Positions 24,471-33,649 of a DNA stretch of 64,000 bases are shown in pieces. The DNA comes from Plantactinospora soyae (GTDB lineage Bacteria > Actinomycetota > Actinomycetes > Mycobacteriales > Micromonosporaceae). Both the position numbers and the translations under genes were made by a program. The DNA lies in contig NZ_JADBEB010000001.1 of assembly GCF_014874095.1 (NCBI RefSeq), positions 6,262,001 through 6,326,000 on the forward strand, read 5' to 3'. The first letter of the stretch is position 1. Each line of letters begins with the position of its first letter. The notes below the pieces were generated by a model. The model had not been told where the DNA came from. It searched no databases and saw only the letters and a list, made by a program, of their open reading frames with translations.

Positions 24471-25526
24471 ATGACCGACGTGACCAGAAGGCTGTTCCTG
24501 CGACACCTGCGGGGAGCGCCGACGACCTGGGTGCGACACCAGGCCCGGGGCCGGGTTCGACACGAGGGGATCGGGCAGTCGTTCTGGTACCGCCCGCTGG
24601 TCGCCGTACTGAGCGAGGTGCCGATCGACGACCGCGAACTGCCGCTGCTCTTCCACGCCCGGACCAGCGACTTCGCCGACGTCACGGTGCAGGCGACCGT
24701 GACGTACCGGATCGCCGACCCGGCGCTCGCCGCGAGCCGGTTGGACTTCTCGATCGACCCGCACCGGGGCGTCGCCCGGGCCAGGCCGCTCGACCAGGTC
24801 GCCACGCTCCTCGCCGAGCTGGCCCAGCAGCCGGCCCTCGACCTGCTGGCCCGGGTGCCGCTGGCCGAGGCGCTGACCGACATCGCCGGGGTCCGGGAGG
24901 CGGTGTCGGCCGCGTTGCGCGACGAGGCCCGGTTGGCCGACATCGGAGTCTCGGTGGGCAGCGCCCGGGTCGTGGCGGTGCGCCCCGAGCCCGAACTCGA
25001 ACGGGCGCTCCAGACTCCCACCCGGGAGGCGGTGCAGGTCGAGGCCGACCGGGCCACCTACGCCCGGCGGGCCCAGGCCGTCGAGCAGGAGCGGGGCATC
25101 GCCGAGAACGAGTTGCAGAACAAGATCGAGCTGGCCCGTCGGGAGCAGCAACTGGTCGAGCAGCGCGGCGCCAACGCCCGCCGCAAGGTCGAGCTGGAGG
25201 CCGAGGCCGAACTCGCGGTGGCGCAGGGCAAGGCCGGGCGGGAGAAGGTGGCCAACGCGGCGGCGGCCGACCGGGCCCGGGTGCTGGCCGCCGCCGAGGC
25301 AGAGAAGGAACGCGTCCTCGCCGGGGCCAAGGCCGACGGCGTACGCGTGGTCGGCCTCGCCGAGGCCGAGGCGGAGACCGCCAAGCTCGCGGCGTACCGG
25401 GACCTGCCGCCGGCGGTGCTCCATGCGCTGGCGCTGCGGGAGGTGGCCGGCCAGCTTCCCGAGATCGGCCAGCTCACCGTCACCCCGGACGTGCTGACCG
25501 GCCTGCTCGGCCGGCTGTCGCGATGA
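24471..25526 (+). CDS. SPFH/band-7 (flotillin-like) protein without membrane anchor
   Basis: 351 residues. An SPFH beta-rich domain occupies residues about 35-180 (VAVLSEVPIDDRELPLLF, VQATVTYRIADPALAA); a long Ala/Glu-rich coiled coil follows (about 185-300: QEREAENELQ-type heptads, EAEAELAVAQGKAGREK), then a short C-terminal domain. No N-terminal transmembrane segment is evident, unlike stomatins, so membrane contact would be peripheral. The next gene starts 25 bases downstream and encodes an NAD-kinase-like protein; I infer the two act together. SPFH proteins assemble into scaffolds or rings, but this one's role is unknown. Confidence 0.88.
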   Translation: MTDVTRRLFLRHLRGAPTTWVRHQARGRVRHEGIGQSFWYRPLVAVLSEVPIDDRELPLLFHARTSDFADVTVQATVTYRIADPALAASRLDFSIDPHRGVARARPLDQVATLLAELAQQPALDLLARVPLAEALTDIAGVREAVSAALRDEARLADIGVSVGSARVVAVRPEPELERALQTPTREAVQVEADRATYARRAQAVEQERGIAENELQNKIELARREQQLVEQRGANARRKVELEAEAELAVAQGKAGREKVANAAAADRARVLAAAEAEKERVLAGAKADGVRVVGLAEAEAETAKLAAYRDLPPAVLHALALREVAGQLPEIGQLTVTPDVLTGLLGRLSR

Positions 25527-25551
25527 GCGTCGCGGCGGCGAGGCGGCCACG

Positions 25552-26466
25552 GTGAGTGCCACCCTCGCGCCCCGGGTCGTCCTGGTGAGTCGGCGCAGCG
25601 AACTCGACGAGCTGCTGGCCCATCACGGCACTCGGGGTGCCGCCGGCTACTACCTGCGCCAACGGGGCCGGGACCTGGCCGAGGTCGTGGCCCGGCACGA
25701 CGCGCTCCAGGCGGCGCTGACGATCGTCGGGGCGGCCATCCCGGCCGACTGGCGGCGCGGGCAGGCGGACCGGGAGGACCTGGCCCGGTTTCCGTTCGCC
25801 CCGGAGGACATCGTGGTCGCGGTCGGTCAGGACGGCCTGGTCGCCAACGCCGCGAAGTACCTCGACGGGCAGCCGGTGATCGGTATCGACCCGGAGCCGG
25901 ACCGCAACGCCGGGGTGCTGGTGCCGTTCGCGCCATTGGAGATCGCCCGGCTGCTACCCGAGGTGGTCGCCGGCCGCGCGCCGATCCGCGAACGCACGAT
26001 GGTCCGGGCCAGGCTGGACGACGGGCAGGAACTGCTCGGGCTCAACGAGATCTACGCCGGCCATCCCGGGCACCAGTCGGCCCGGTACGTGCTGTCGACC
26101 GTCGACGGCCGTCGGGAACGGCAGTCGTCCTCCGGACTGGTGGTCGGCACCGGTACCGGCGCCACCGGCTGGTGCGCCTCGATCGCCCGGGAACGGTCCG
26201 GCGCCCCACCGTTGCCGGCGCCGGGGGAGCGGGCGCTCTGCTGGTTCGTCCGGGAGGCGTGGCCGTCCCCGTCGACCGGCGCGTCGTTGACGGCCGGCCG
26301 GCTCGGCACGGACGAGACCCTGGAGATCGTGGCGGAACGGGAGCGGCTGGTGGTCTTCGCCGACGGTCTGGAGGCGGACCACCTGGCGATGGCCTGGGGA
26401 CAGCGGTTGACGATCGGCCCGGCCACCCGGCGCCTGCGCCTGGTCGAGCCGGCCGGTGCCGACTAG
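25552..26466 (+). CDS. Divergent NAD-kinase-like protein
   Basis: 304 residues. The order of motifs is that of the NAD/diacylglycerol kinase superfamily: VVAVGQDGLVAN in place of GGDGT, keeping the catalytic Asp; VIGIDPEPDRNAGVL; GLNEIYAG matching the NE/D substrate motif; and GTGTGATGW in place of TPTGSTAY, the C-terminal nucleotide loop. The GQDG and W changes make the substrate uncertain. GTG start at 25552, 25 bases after the SPFH stop. Pairing with an SPFH protein suggests the two form a unit. Alternative: a non-catalytic NAD(P) sensor. Confidence 0.72.
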   Translation: MSATLAPRVVLVSRRSELDELLAHHGTRGAAGYYLRQRGRDLAEVVARHDALQAALTIVGAAIPADWRRGQADREDLARFPFAPEDIVVAVGQDGLVANAAKYLDGQPVIGIDPEPDRNAGVLVPFAPLEIARLLPEVVAGRAPIRERTMVRARLDDGQELLGLNEIYAGHPGHQSARYVLSTVDGRRERQSSSGLVVGTGTGATGWCASIARERSGAPPLPAPGERALCWFVREAWPSPSTGASLTAGRLGTDETLEIVAERERLVVFADGLEADHLAMAWGQRLTIGPATRRLRLVEPAGAD

Positions 26467-26584
26467 AGCGGGCCGACCGGCGCCGATCAGGAACGGGCCG
26501 ATTCGCGGGCCGATCGGCAGCGGACCGACCGGGCACCGATCAGGGACGGGCCGACCGATGCCGATCAGCGGGTCGACCCGGGTG
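26467..26584. repeat. Degenerate GGGCCGA/CCGATC repeats
   Basis: The gap between the convergent NAD-kinase-like and formamidase genes consists of four or five imperfect copies of a unit resembling GACCGGCACCGATCAGGAACGGGCC. CCGATC and GATCGG copies can form hairpins, so bidirectional termination is plausible. Confidence 0.5.
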
Positions 26585-26586
26585 GG

Positions 26587-27837
26587 TCAGAAGGTCGACT
26601 TCGGGGCGCTCGCGCCCGGCTTGATCCTGGTCGGCCCGGCCGCCGACGGGCGTACGTCGACGTCGAAGATCGCGGTCGGCAGGTAGACCGTGGCGCACGA
26701 GTTCGGAATGTCCACCACCCCGGAGAAGCGCCCCTCGATCGGTGCCGCGCCGAGGATCAGGTACGCCTGCTCGGGGCTGTACCCGAACTTGGTCAGGTAG
26801 TCGATCGCGTGCAGGCAGGCGCGCTGGAACGCCAACTGCGAGTCCAGGTAACGCTGTTCCCCGTCCGTGGTGACGGAGATTCCGGAGAAGGCCAGCCACT
26901 GGCTGTACTGCGGCGCGACGTTCCCGGGCAGGAAGATCGCGTTCTCCGACACCCCGTACGTCGTCATCCCGCCCTTGATCACATCCACGTGCAGGTCGAT
27001 GAAGCCGCCCATCTCGATCGCGCCGCAGAAGGTGATCTCCCCATCGCCCTGGGAGAAGTGCAGGTCGCCCAGGGACAGGTTCGCGCCGGGGACGTACACC
27101 GGATAGAAGACCCGGGTCCCCTTGGTCATGTTCTTGATGTCCTGGTTCCCGCCGTTCTCCCGGGGCGGGGCCGTCCGGGCCGCCTCGGCGGCGACCCGGT
27201 CGAAGTCGGCACCGGTCAACGATCCGAGGATCGCCCCGTCCGGCAGCGGCGGCAGCGACAGTGGCGGTACCCGGTCCGGATCGGTGGCCCGCAGCGCTCC
27301 CTCCCGCTGGTTCCACTTCGCCAACAGCGCCGCCGACGGGGCGGTGCCCATCAGACCGGGATGGATCATTCCGGTGAAGGTCACTCCGGGGATGTGCCGC
27401 GAGGTCGCCTGCTGCCCGCTGAAGTCCCAGATCGCCTTGTAGGCGTCCGGGAAGTAGTCGGTCAGGAAGCCTCCGCCGTTCTGCTTCGGGAAGATCCCGG
27501 TGTAGCCCCAGCCCTGGCCGGCCAGCGGGCCGGTCTCCTGCGGAATCGGCCCGACGTCCAGGATGTCGACGACCAGCAGGTCACCGGGCTCGGCGCCGCT
27601 CACCGAGAACGGCCCGCTGAGCGCGTGCACGATCGGCAGTGGCGCGTCGCGGACGTCGTCGGCCGAGTCGTCGTTGTGGATGGCGCCGTCGAACCACTCC
27701 CGGCAGTCCACCCGGAACGACTGGCCGGGCCGGACGGTGGCGACCGCCGGGATGTCGGGGTGCCACCTGTTGTGGCCCACCAACACCTGCTCGGTGAACT
27801 TCTTCGTCGAGTCGAGCGGAAACAACACCTCGGGCAT
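26587..27837 (-). CDS. fmdA: Formamidase / acetamidase
   Basis: 416-residue FmdA/AmdA-family amidase that hydrolyses formamide (or short amides) to ammonia and the acid. Family blocks are clear: VGHNRWHPDIPA, CREWFDGAIHNDDSADD, HALSGPFSVSGAEPGDLLVVDI, TGMIHPGLMGTAPS, NGGNQDIKN and SLGDLHFSQGDGE, which hold the metal and active-site residues. Length matches characterised formamidases. A fmdB-like zinc ribbon gene lies 19 bases upstream in the same direction, the arrangement seen in Methylophilus fmdAB-type loci. Role in nitrogen supply is likely; no amide transporter is adjacent. Confidence 0.93.
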   Translation of the reverse strand: MPEVLFPLDSTKKFTEQVLVGHNRWHPDIPAVATVRPGQSFRVDCREWFDGAIHNDDSADDVRDAPLPIVHALSGPFSVSGAEPGDLLVVDILDVGPIPQETGPLAGQGWGYTGIFPKQNGGGFLTDYFPDAYKAIWDFSGQQATSRHIPGVTFTGMIHPGLMGTAPSAALLAKWNQREGALRATDPDRVPPLSLPPLPDGAILGSLTGADFDRVAAEAARTAPPRENGGNQDIKNMTKGTRVFYPVYVPGANLSLGDLHFSQGDGEITFCGAIEMGGFIDLHVDVIKGGMTTYGVSENAIFLPGNVAPQYSQWLAFSGISVTTDGEQRYLDSQLAFQRACLHAIDYLTKFGYSPEQAYLILGAAPIEGRFSGVVDIPNSCATVYLPTAIFDVDVRPSAAGPTRIKPGASAPKSTF

Positions 27838-27856
27838 CGCGCTTTCCCTTCACCGG

Positions 27857-28150
27857 TCAGGGTCGTGGCAGCCGGGCATGGCCGGGATGGGACGGCCGGT
27901 TCGGCCCGGTCGGCGGCGTACGGCGCCGGCCGGGAATCCGGGACACCACCTCCGGCGCCTCGGCACTGCGGCCGGCCTGGTCGAGTGCCGCGGTCAGCGG
28001 GTGTGGCATGGCATTCAGCAGCGGCGCGGAGAAGACCCGGTCGGCCTCCGCGGAGCAGGTCGCGCAGCGCGCCCGCGTCGGGGCCTGCCCGATCGGGTAC
28101 GTCGCATCGAAGGCGCCGTCGCGCGGACACCGGTACTCGTACGTCGCCAC
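27857..28150 (-). CDS. fmdB: FmdB-family zinc-ribbon regulator
   Basis: 97 residues. YEYRCPRDGAFD and ARCATCSAEADRVFSAP form the FmdB zinc ribbon; the first knuckle has CPRD, with Asp where most members have a second Cys, so three Cys and one Asp may bind zinc. A long basic Pro/Arg-rich tail follows the ribbon. It precedes fmdA by 19 bases; the Methylophilus protein has been described as a putative regulator of formamidase. Confidence 0.85.
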   Translation of the reverse strand: MATYEYRCPRDGAFDATYPIGQAPTRARCATCSAEADRVFSAPLLNAMPHPLTAALDQAGRSAEAPEVVSRIPGRRRTPPTGPNRPSHPGHARLPRP

Positions 28151-28342
28151 GGCTCAAGAATCGGACCGGAAAGGTCGCCTCCGCAGGTCAACGCGACAAG
28201 TAGGGGCCGGTGGTGCGGCAGTGCCCGGTGTGGTTGCCCGGGCACGATGCGCCCGGTCGGCGGGTCCCGGCGCGGAGTTGCCCGGCTGCGGCGCCGGTTA
28301 ACCGGTTGCGGTTCCGGTGGCGGGCTCGGCAGGATCGGCCGG

Positions 28343-29198
28343 GTGGCGACATCGATCGACATTCTGGACTACTACCGGCGGGGCGGCGAGCACGCCCGGC
28401 TGACCAGGGGAGTCGGACGGCTGGAGTACCTGCGCACGCTGGACGTACTGACCAGGATGCTGCCGCCGGCCCCGGCCGCCGTACTGGACGTAGGCGGGGC
28501 CACCGGGGTGTACGCGGAGCCGCTGGCCGCGGCCGGCTACCGGGTGTACCCTGCTGGACCTGCTGCCGGAGCACGCGGCGGCGGCCGCCGGCCGCGCCGG
28601 GGTGACCGCCCTGGCCGGGGACGCCCGGGCCCTGCCGGTGCCCGACGGGCGGTTCGACGCGGTGCTGATGCTCGGACCGCTCTACCACCTGCTCGACCGG
28701 GCCGACCGGGTCACCGCCTGGCGGGAGGCGGCCCGGGCCGTCCGCCCCGGTGGGGCGGTGGTGGCCGCGACGATCAGCCGGTACGCCTCGCTGTTCGACG
28801 GGTTCGCGAAGGGACTGTTCGACGATCCCGACTTCCGGCCGCTGGTGGAACGGGCCCTTACCGACGGGCAGCACCTGAACACCCGGACCGAGCAGACCTG
28901 GTTCACCAGCGCGTACTTCCACCACCCGACAGAGCCGGCGAGCGAGGCGACCGAGGCGGGTCTCGCGGTGCGCCGGGTGGTCGCGGTGGAGGGCCCGCTC
29001 GGGTTCGCCGGCGGGCGGCTGGCCGAGATCCTGGCCGATCCGGGGCAGACCGATCTGATGCTGGAGCTGTTCCGCCGGGTCGAGGCCGAGCCGAGCCTGC
29101 TCGGCGCGAGCGGTCACCTGCTCACCGTGGCCGGCCGGCCGTCCGATCACCACGCCGCGTCCGGCGGACGGGACGGCGTCGCACCCGCCGCCCGATAG
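28343..29198 (+). pseudogene. SAM-dependent methyltransferase broken by a +1 frameshift
   Basis: The first frame (GTG 28343) reads a normal class I methyltransferase start: TSIDILDYYRRGGEHARL, then motif I AVLDVGGATGVYAEPLAAAGY. At 28549-28551 (a run CCC in TACCCTG) the frame is lost; removing one C continues the protein exactly (VYLLDLLPEHAAAA... GVTALAGDARALPVPDG, motif II/III, DAVLMLGPLYHLL) to the TAG at 29196-29198. The intact product would be about 284 residues, a typical Methyltransf_25 or 11 enzyme. Either a recent mutation or a one-base error in the assembly. The downstream frame alone (from GTG/ATG near 28602) lacks motif I and should be inactive. Confidence 0.82.
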
Positions 29199-29410
29199 TC
29201 AGTCGACGACCCGGACGACGGTGTCGGTGCTCTCGGCGACGACCAGGTCGTTCTAGATGGCTTTCGGCGTGACCCCACACTATTCCGGTCCGCCCCGGTC
29301 GCCGAGGACCCGGCCGGGGGACGGCGGATATCCGCCCGCCGTGCCCGGGGCGCCCGGAACTCGCTCCCCGGAGGGAGGCGCCGCACGGGTCCGCCTCGGA
29401 TACTGGGGCG

Positions 29411-30532
29411 ATGCGCGAGCGCCGGAACCGGCTCATCGACTGGGGGCGTACGAGGCCGCCCCTGGTGGTGGACGCGCTGATCGCGATCGTCTGCTACGTG
29501 TTCATCGTCGTCAACGCGTTCACGCACCAGCGGACCGAGTGGTGGGTCTTCCTCCTCGCCGGCCTGAACGCGACCCCGCTGGTCTGGCGGCGCAGGTACC
29601 CGTTCCGGGTCACCGCGCTGGTCGGCGTCGGCACCACCTGGCTGGCCCTGGAGGGGACGCTGGGCGAGATCCCGACCGCGCAACTCGTCGCCACCTACAC
29701 GTTCGCCGCGCTCTGCCCGCCGGTGCAGCGGGTCATCCTGATGCTCGGCACCCTCGTCGGGGTGATCGTCTCGGTGCCGCCGGAGAAGCTGCTCGAATTC
29801 GGCCCGTCCGGGATCGCGTTCCTGGTCGCGTACGCGATGGGGGTCAGCGCGCGGGCGCGCCGGGACCGGATCGCGATGCTGGAGGAGCGGGCCCACCGGT
29901 TGGCCGAGGAACAGGACGCGTCGGCGGCCCGGGAGCGGGAGCGGATCGCCCGGGAGGTGCACGACATCCTCGCCCACTCGATGAGCCTGGTGGTGGTGCA
30001 GGCCGAGGCCGGGCCGGTGGTGGTGCGGACCGATCCGGGCAAGGCCGAGGAGGTCTTCGACACCATCTCGGCGACCGCCCGGGAAGCTCTCACGCAACTG
30101 CGTCGGACGCTCGGGGTGCTCCGCGCGGAGGGCCCGGTGCGGGCGCCGTTGCCCGACCTCGACGCGGTGCCCCCGCTGGTCGAGGGGGCCCGCAGGGCCG
30201 GCCTGGTCGCCACCCTGGAGGAGCACGGCGAACGCCGTCCGGTGCCGGCGGATCTGGGCGTGACGGCGTACCGGATCGTGCAGGAGTCGTTGACGAACAC
30301 GCTGCGGCACGCCGGAGCGGGGCAGGTCCGGGTCCGGCTGGACTGGGCGGACGCGGTGCTGCGCCTGGAGGTGAGCGACGATGGACGCGGGCGGCCCGGT
30401 GCCGGCCGGCCGGACGGACACGGACTGGTCGGCATGCGCGAGCGGGTCTCGGCGGTCGGCGGCGTGCTGACCACCGGTCCGGGGCCGGACGGCACCGGTT
30501 TCCGGGTCGCGGCGACCCTGCCACTACGGTAG
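29411..30532 (+). CDS. NarL-type sensor histidine kinase
   Basis: 373 residues: four or five membrane helices in residues 18-150 (LVVDALIAIVCYVFIVVNAF, IAFLVAYAMGVSA), HisKA_3 dimer domain with phospho-acceptor His184 in IAREVHDILAHSMS, and a HATPase_c domain with N-box VQESLTNTLRHAG and G-boxes DDGRGRPG and HGLVGMRERV. No extracellular sensor domain. It is followed 50 bases later by its response regulator and then an MMPL transporter, in one orientation. Confidence 0.93.
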   Translation: MRERRNRLIDWGRTRPPLVVDALIAIVCYVFIVVNAFTHQRTEWWVFLLAGLNATPLVWRRRYPFRVTALVGVGTTWLALEGTLGEIPTAQLVATYTFAALCPPVQRVILMLGTLVGVIVSVPPEKLLEFGPSGIAFLVAYAMGVSARARRDRIAMLEERAHRLAEEQDASAARERERIAREVHDILAHSMSLVVVQAEAGPVVVRTDPGKAEEVFDTISATAREALTQLRRTLGVLRAEGPVRAPLPDLDAVPPLVEGARRAGLVATLEEHGERRPVPADLGVTAYRIVQESLTNTLRHAGAGQVRVRLDWADAVLRLEVSDDGRGRPGAGRPDGHGLVGMRERVSAVGGVLTTGPGPDGTGFRVAATLPLR

Positions 30533-30582
30533 GAGCGGCCGTCCCGACAGGACGGGGAGGTCGGCGCGGCGGGGAGGGGCAG

Positions 30583-31296
30583 ATGGCCGGAAAGACCGCG
30601 CTCCGGGTGCTCATCGCCGACGACCAGGCACTGGTCCGGGACGGGTTCGGCATGATCCTGGCCGCCCAGCCCGACATCACCGTGGTCGGCGAGGCCGCCG
30701 ACGGAGCCGAGGCGGTCCGGTGGGCCCGCGAGCTGACCCCGGACGTGGTGCTGATGGACATCCGGATGCCGAACGTGGACGGCATCGCGGCGACCGCCCG
30801 GATCTGCGCGGAGACCTCCGCCCGGGTGCTGGTGCTGACCACGTTCGACCTCGACGAGTACGTCTACGACGCGTTGCGGGCCGGCGCGAGTGGCTTCCTG
30901 CTCAAGGACATGCGCCGGGACGAACTGGTCAACGCCGTCCGGGTGGTGGCCGCCGGGGAGGCCCTGCTGGCACCCACCGTCACCCGTCGACTGATCGCCG
31001 ACGTGGTGTCCCGGGACCGGCCGGTCCGGCCCGGTCCGGGATCGCCCCGGCTCGCCACCCTGACCGCCCGGGAGTCGGAGACGTTGCGCCAGGTCGCCCG
31101 GGGGCTGTCCAACGCCGAGATCGCCGGCGCGCTCTTCGTCAGCGAGCACACCGTGAAGACCCACGTCAGCAACGTCCTGGCGAAACTCGGCCTGCGGGAC
31201 CGGGTCCAGGCGGTGGTGCTGGCGTACGAGTCCGGCCTGGTGGCGCCCGGCGAGGCCGGCGTACCGGGTGAGGCCGGGCGGTCGACTCAGTCCTGA
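30583..31296 (+). CDS. NarL/LuxR-family response regulator
   Basis: 237 residues. Receiver: Asp13-14 (IADDQ), phospho-acceptor D59 (VVLMDIRMP), Thr in VLTTFDL, Lys108 in FLLKDMR. DNA-binding LuxR domain in residues about 160-225 (LTARESETLRQVARG to HTVKTHVSNVLAKLGL). ATG 30583 follows GGGGAGGGG; the long upstream open frame is a shadow of the kinase gene. A hairpin at 31305-31328 may end the two-gene unit. Confidence 0.93.
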   Translation: MAGKTALRVLIADDQALVRDGFGMILAAQPDITVVGEAADGAEAVRWARELTPDVVLMDIRMPNVDGIAATARICAETSARVLVLTTFDLDEYVYDALRAGASGFLLKDMRRDELVNAVRVVAAGEALLAPTVTRRLIADVVSRDRPVRPGPGSPRLATLTARESETLRQVARGLSNAEIAGALFVSEHTVKTHVSNVLAKLGLRDRVQAVVLAYESGLVAPGEAGVPGEAGRSTQS

Positions 31297-31304
31297 GAGT
31301 GACC

Positions 31305-31328
31305 CCGGAGGCCGCCGGACACCTCCGG
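31305..31328 (+). terminator. Candidate hairpin terminator
   Basis: CCGGAGG and CCTCCGG, a perfect 7-base stem with a 10-base loop, begins 8 bases after the response regulator stop. It has no U-tract, so termination is tentative. Confidence 0.45.
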
Positions 31329-31434
31329 TCGACGGAGTCAGGGTCCCCTCTCGGCGGCGATCCGCGCAGCGGCCCCGGCGGACGACCATCATGGCAGCTC
31401 GCGATCGGGCGGGCTATCCACATCGGAGAGTGCC

Positions 31435-33531
31435 ATGTTACGTGCCATCACCGGGTACGCCATCCGGCGACCCGTCGTCGTCCTCACGCTCTGGCTGATC
31501 GTCCTGGCCGGTGGATTCGGCGCCGGAGCGGGGATCTTCCAACGGCTCTCGGCGGACGTCGGCGCCGTTCCGGGCAGTGAGTCGGACACCGCCCTGCACC
31601 GGTTGGCCGACGCCCCGGACGAGCCGGCCCGGCTGACCGCCCTCGTCCACGGCATGCCGGCCACCGATCCGGCGGTACGCGACAGCGTCGCGGCGGCCGT
31701 CGCCGACGTACGGGCGATGCCGGGGATAGCCGCGGTCGCCGATCCTGTTCCGTCGACGGAGACCGGGAAGGCCCTGCTGATCGTGGTCACCCTCCGGCCC
31801 GAGCGGGACGCGGACGAGGCGGCCGAGGCCGCGGCCGAGCGGCTGCACCGGATCGAGGCGCCCGAGGTGGTGGTCTCCGGTGGGCCGATCACCGACGCCG
31901 AGTTCAACGTGCAGGCGCAGCGGGACGTCGCGCGGGCGGAGATGGTGAGCCTGCCGGTGGTGCTGGTGTTGCTGCTGCTCGTCTTCGGCGGGCTCGTCGC
32001 GGCCGGCCTGCCGCTGGTGATCGCCGTCGTCGGGATCGGCTCGACCTTCGGCATCCTGTACGCCTTCAGCCTGGTCTCGGACGTCTCGGTCTACGCCGTA
32101 CAGGTCACCACGATGCTCTCGGTCGGGTTGGCGGTGGACTACGCACTGCTGATGGTGAGTCGGTTCCGGGAGGAGCGGGCGACCGCTCCGGACGTACCGA
32201 CGGCGGTCGCCCGGACCGTCGCCACCGCCGGCCGTACCGTGTTGTTCGCCGGGCTGACCGTGACGGTCGCCCTCACCGGCCTGCTGGTCTTTCCGGACCC
32301 GTTCCTCCGCTCGATGGGACTCGCCGGGGCGGCGGTGGTCGCGGTCGACATGGTCGCGGCGCTCACCCTGCTGCCCGCCCTGCTGGTGCTGCTGGGCCGG
32401 CGGATTCCGGCCGCGAAGCCGCGTACCAGGGCCGGGGTGTTCGCCGCCGTGGCCCGGGTGGTGCAGCGCCGGCCGGTGCTGACCCTGGTCGCCACCGTCG
32501 GGGTGCTGGCCACGCTGGCCATCCCGGTCCTGGACCTGCGACTGTCCCCCGGGGACGCGCGACTGCTGCCCACCAGCACCGAGACCCGCCGGATGTGGGA
32601 CGCGTCCACCGTCCACTTCCCGGAACACACCGCGCCGAACGACATCGTGGTGGTGGCGTCCACGCCGTCGGACGACCCGGAACTGGCCAGCCTGCGGGAC
32701 CGGGTCGCGGCCGTCGCGGGGGTCACCGGGGTCGAGGTGGTGTCGGCGGGGCCGGAGCTGACCGTGCTGCGGGCGGCCCCGGGGGCGCGACCGGAGCAGG
32801 ACGCGGCGGCGGAGACGGTGGCCGCGATCCGGGCCCTGCCGGCGCCGTTCGAGGTCGTGGTCACCGGTGAGGCCGCCCGGCTGGTCGACTACCGACAGAT
32901 GCTCGCCGAGCGGCTGCCCTGGGCGATCCTGGTGGTCGTGCTCGCCACCCTGGTGCTGCTGTTCGCGCTCACCGGCTCGGTGCTGCTGCCGGTCAAGGCG
33001 GTGCTCACCAACGTGCTGAGCCTCGGCGCCGCCCTCGGGGTGGTGGTCTGGGTCTTCCAGCAGGGCCATCTGGCCGGCCTGTTCGGCACGGTACGTCTCG
33101 ACGCGACCCACCTGACCATCCCCGTACTGGTCGGCGCCATCGCCTTCGGGCTCTCCGTCGACTACGAGGTCTTCCTGCTGTCCCGGATCCGGGAGCGCTG
33201 GCTGGCCGGGGCCGATCCGCAGCAGGCGGTGGCGGAGGGCCTCCAGCGGACCGGCGCGATCGTCACCTCGGCGGCGCTGTTGCTGGTGGTGGTCTTCGCC
33301 GGATTCCTGATCGGCGGGTTCGCGCCGATCAAGGCGATCGGTCTGGGACTGGTGCTGGCGATCGCCCTGGACGCCACCATCGTCCGGATGCTGCTGGTGC
33401 CGGCGACGATGACGCTGCTGGGCCGGTACAACTGGTCCGCGCCGGCCCCGCTGCGCCGGTTGCACCAGCGGTTCGGCACGCGGGAGGACGAACCGGCGGC
33501 GCCCCGGCCGGCCCCGGTGCCCGTCCGTTAG
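31435..33531 (+). CDS. MMPL/RND-family membrane transporter
   Basis: 698 residues with two repeats, each of one helix, a large extracytoplasmic domain and five helices (first helix VVLTLWLIVLAGGFGAGAG; helices after LPVVLVLLLLVFGGLVAAGLPLV). The GLAVDYALLMVSRFREE and GLSVDYEVFLLSRIRERW blocks are the hallmark MMPL Asp-Tyr proton-relay pairs. It would use the proton gradient to export lipids, drugs or metabolites. Position after the kinase/regulator pair suggests induction by that system. Single-copy MMPL of SCO/ActII-3-like length; substrate not deducible. Confidence 0.92.
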   Translation: MLRAITGYAIRRPVVVLTLWLIVLAGGFGAGAGIFQRLSADVGAVPGSESDTALHRLADAPDEPARLTALVHGMPATDPAVRDSVAAAVADVRAMPGIAAVADPVPSTETGKALLIVVTLRPERDADEAAEAAAERLHRIEAPEVVVSGGPITDAEFNVQAQRDVARAEMVSLPVVLVLLLLVFGGLVAAGLPLVIAVVGIGSTFGILYAFSLVSDVSVYAVQVTTMLSVGLAVDYALLMVSRFREERATAPDVPTAVARTVATAGRTVLFAGLTVTVALTGLLVFPDPFLRSMGLAGAAVVAVDMVAALTLLPALLVLLGRRIPAAKPRTRAGVFAAVARVVQRRPVLTLVATVGVLATLAIPVLDLRLSPGDARLLPTSTETRRMWDASTVHFPEHTAPNDIVVVASTPSDDPELASLRDRVAAVAGVTGVEVVSAGPELTVLRAAPGARPEQDAAAETVAAIRALPAPFEVVVTGEAARLVDYRQMLAERLPWAILVVVLATLVLLFALTGSVLLPVKAVLTNVLSLGAALGVVVWVFQQGHLAGLFGTVRLDATHLTIPVLVGAIAFGLSVDYEVFLLSRIRERWLAGADPQQAVAEGLQRTGAIVTSAALLLVVVFAGFLIGGFAPIKAIGLGLVLAIALDATIVRMLLVPATMTLLGRYNWSAPAPLRRLHQRFGTREDEPAAPRPAPVPVR

Positions 33532-33550
33532 CCGGCGGCCCACGCCCGCC

Positions 33551-33649
33551 CGACGTTCACCGTCCCGTCGTTCACCGTCCCGTCGTTCCCCGTCCCGTCG
33601 TTCCCCGTCCCGTCGTCCCTCATACCGGGCGGCGGGGCGGTGAACGTCG
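33551..33649. repeat. 15-base tandem repeat enclosed by a 12-base inverted repeat
   Basis: Four consecutive 15-base units (33555-33614): two GTTCACCGTCCCGTC and two GTTCCCCGTCCCGTC. The first overlaps the left arm CGACGTTCACCG (33551-33562), and its exact complement CGGTGAACGTCG lies at 33638-33649. The block sits just after the MMPL gene and may fold into a long terminator-like structure. Confidence 0.65.

Noticed and set aside
33551-33649. Possible CRISPR array (short repeats)
   Set aside because: Units of 15 bases are contiguous without spacers; no cas genes anywhere in the window.
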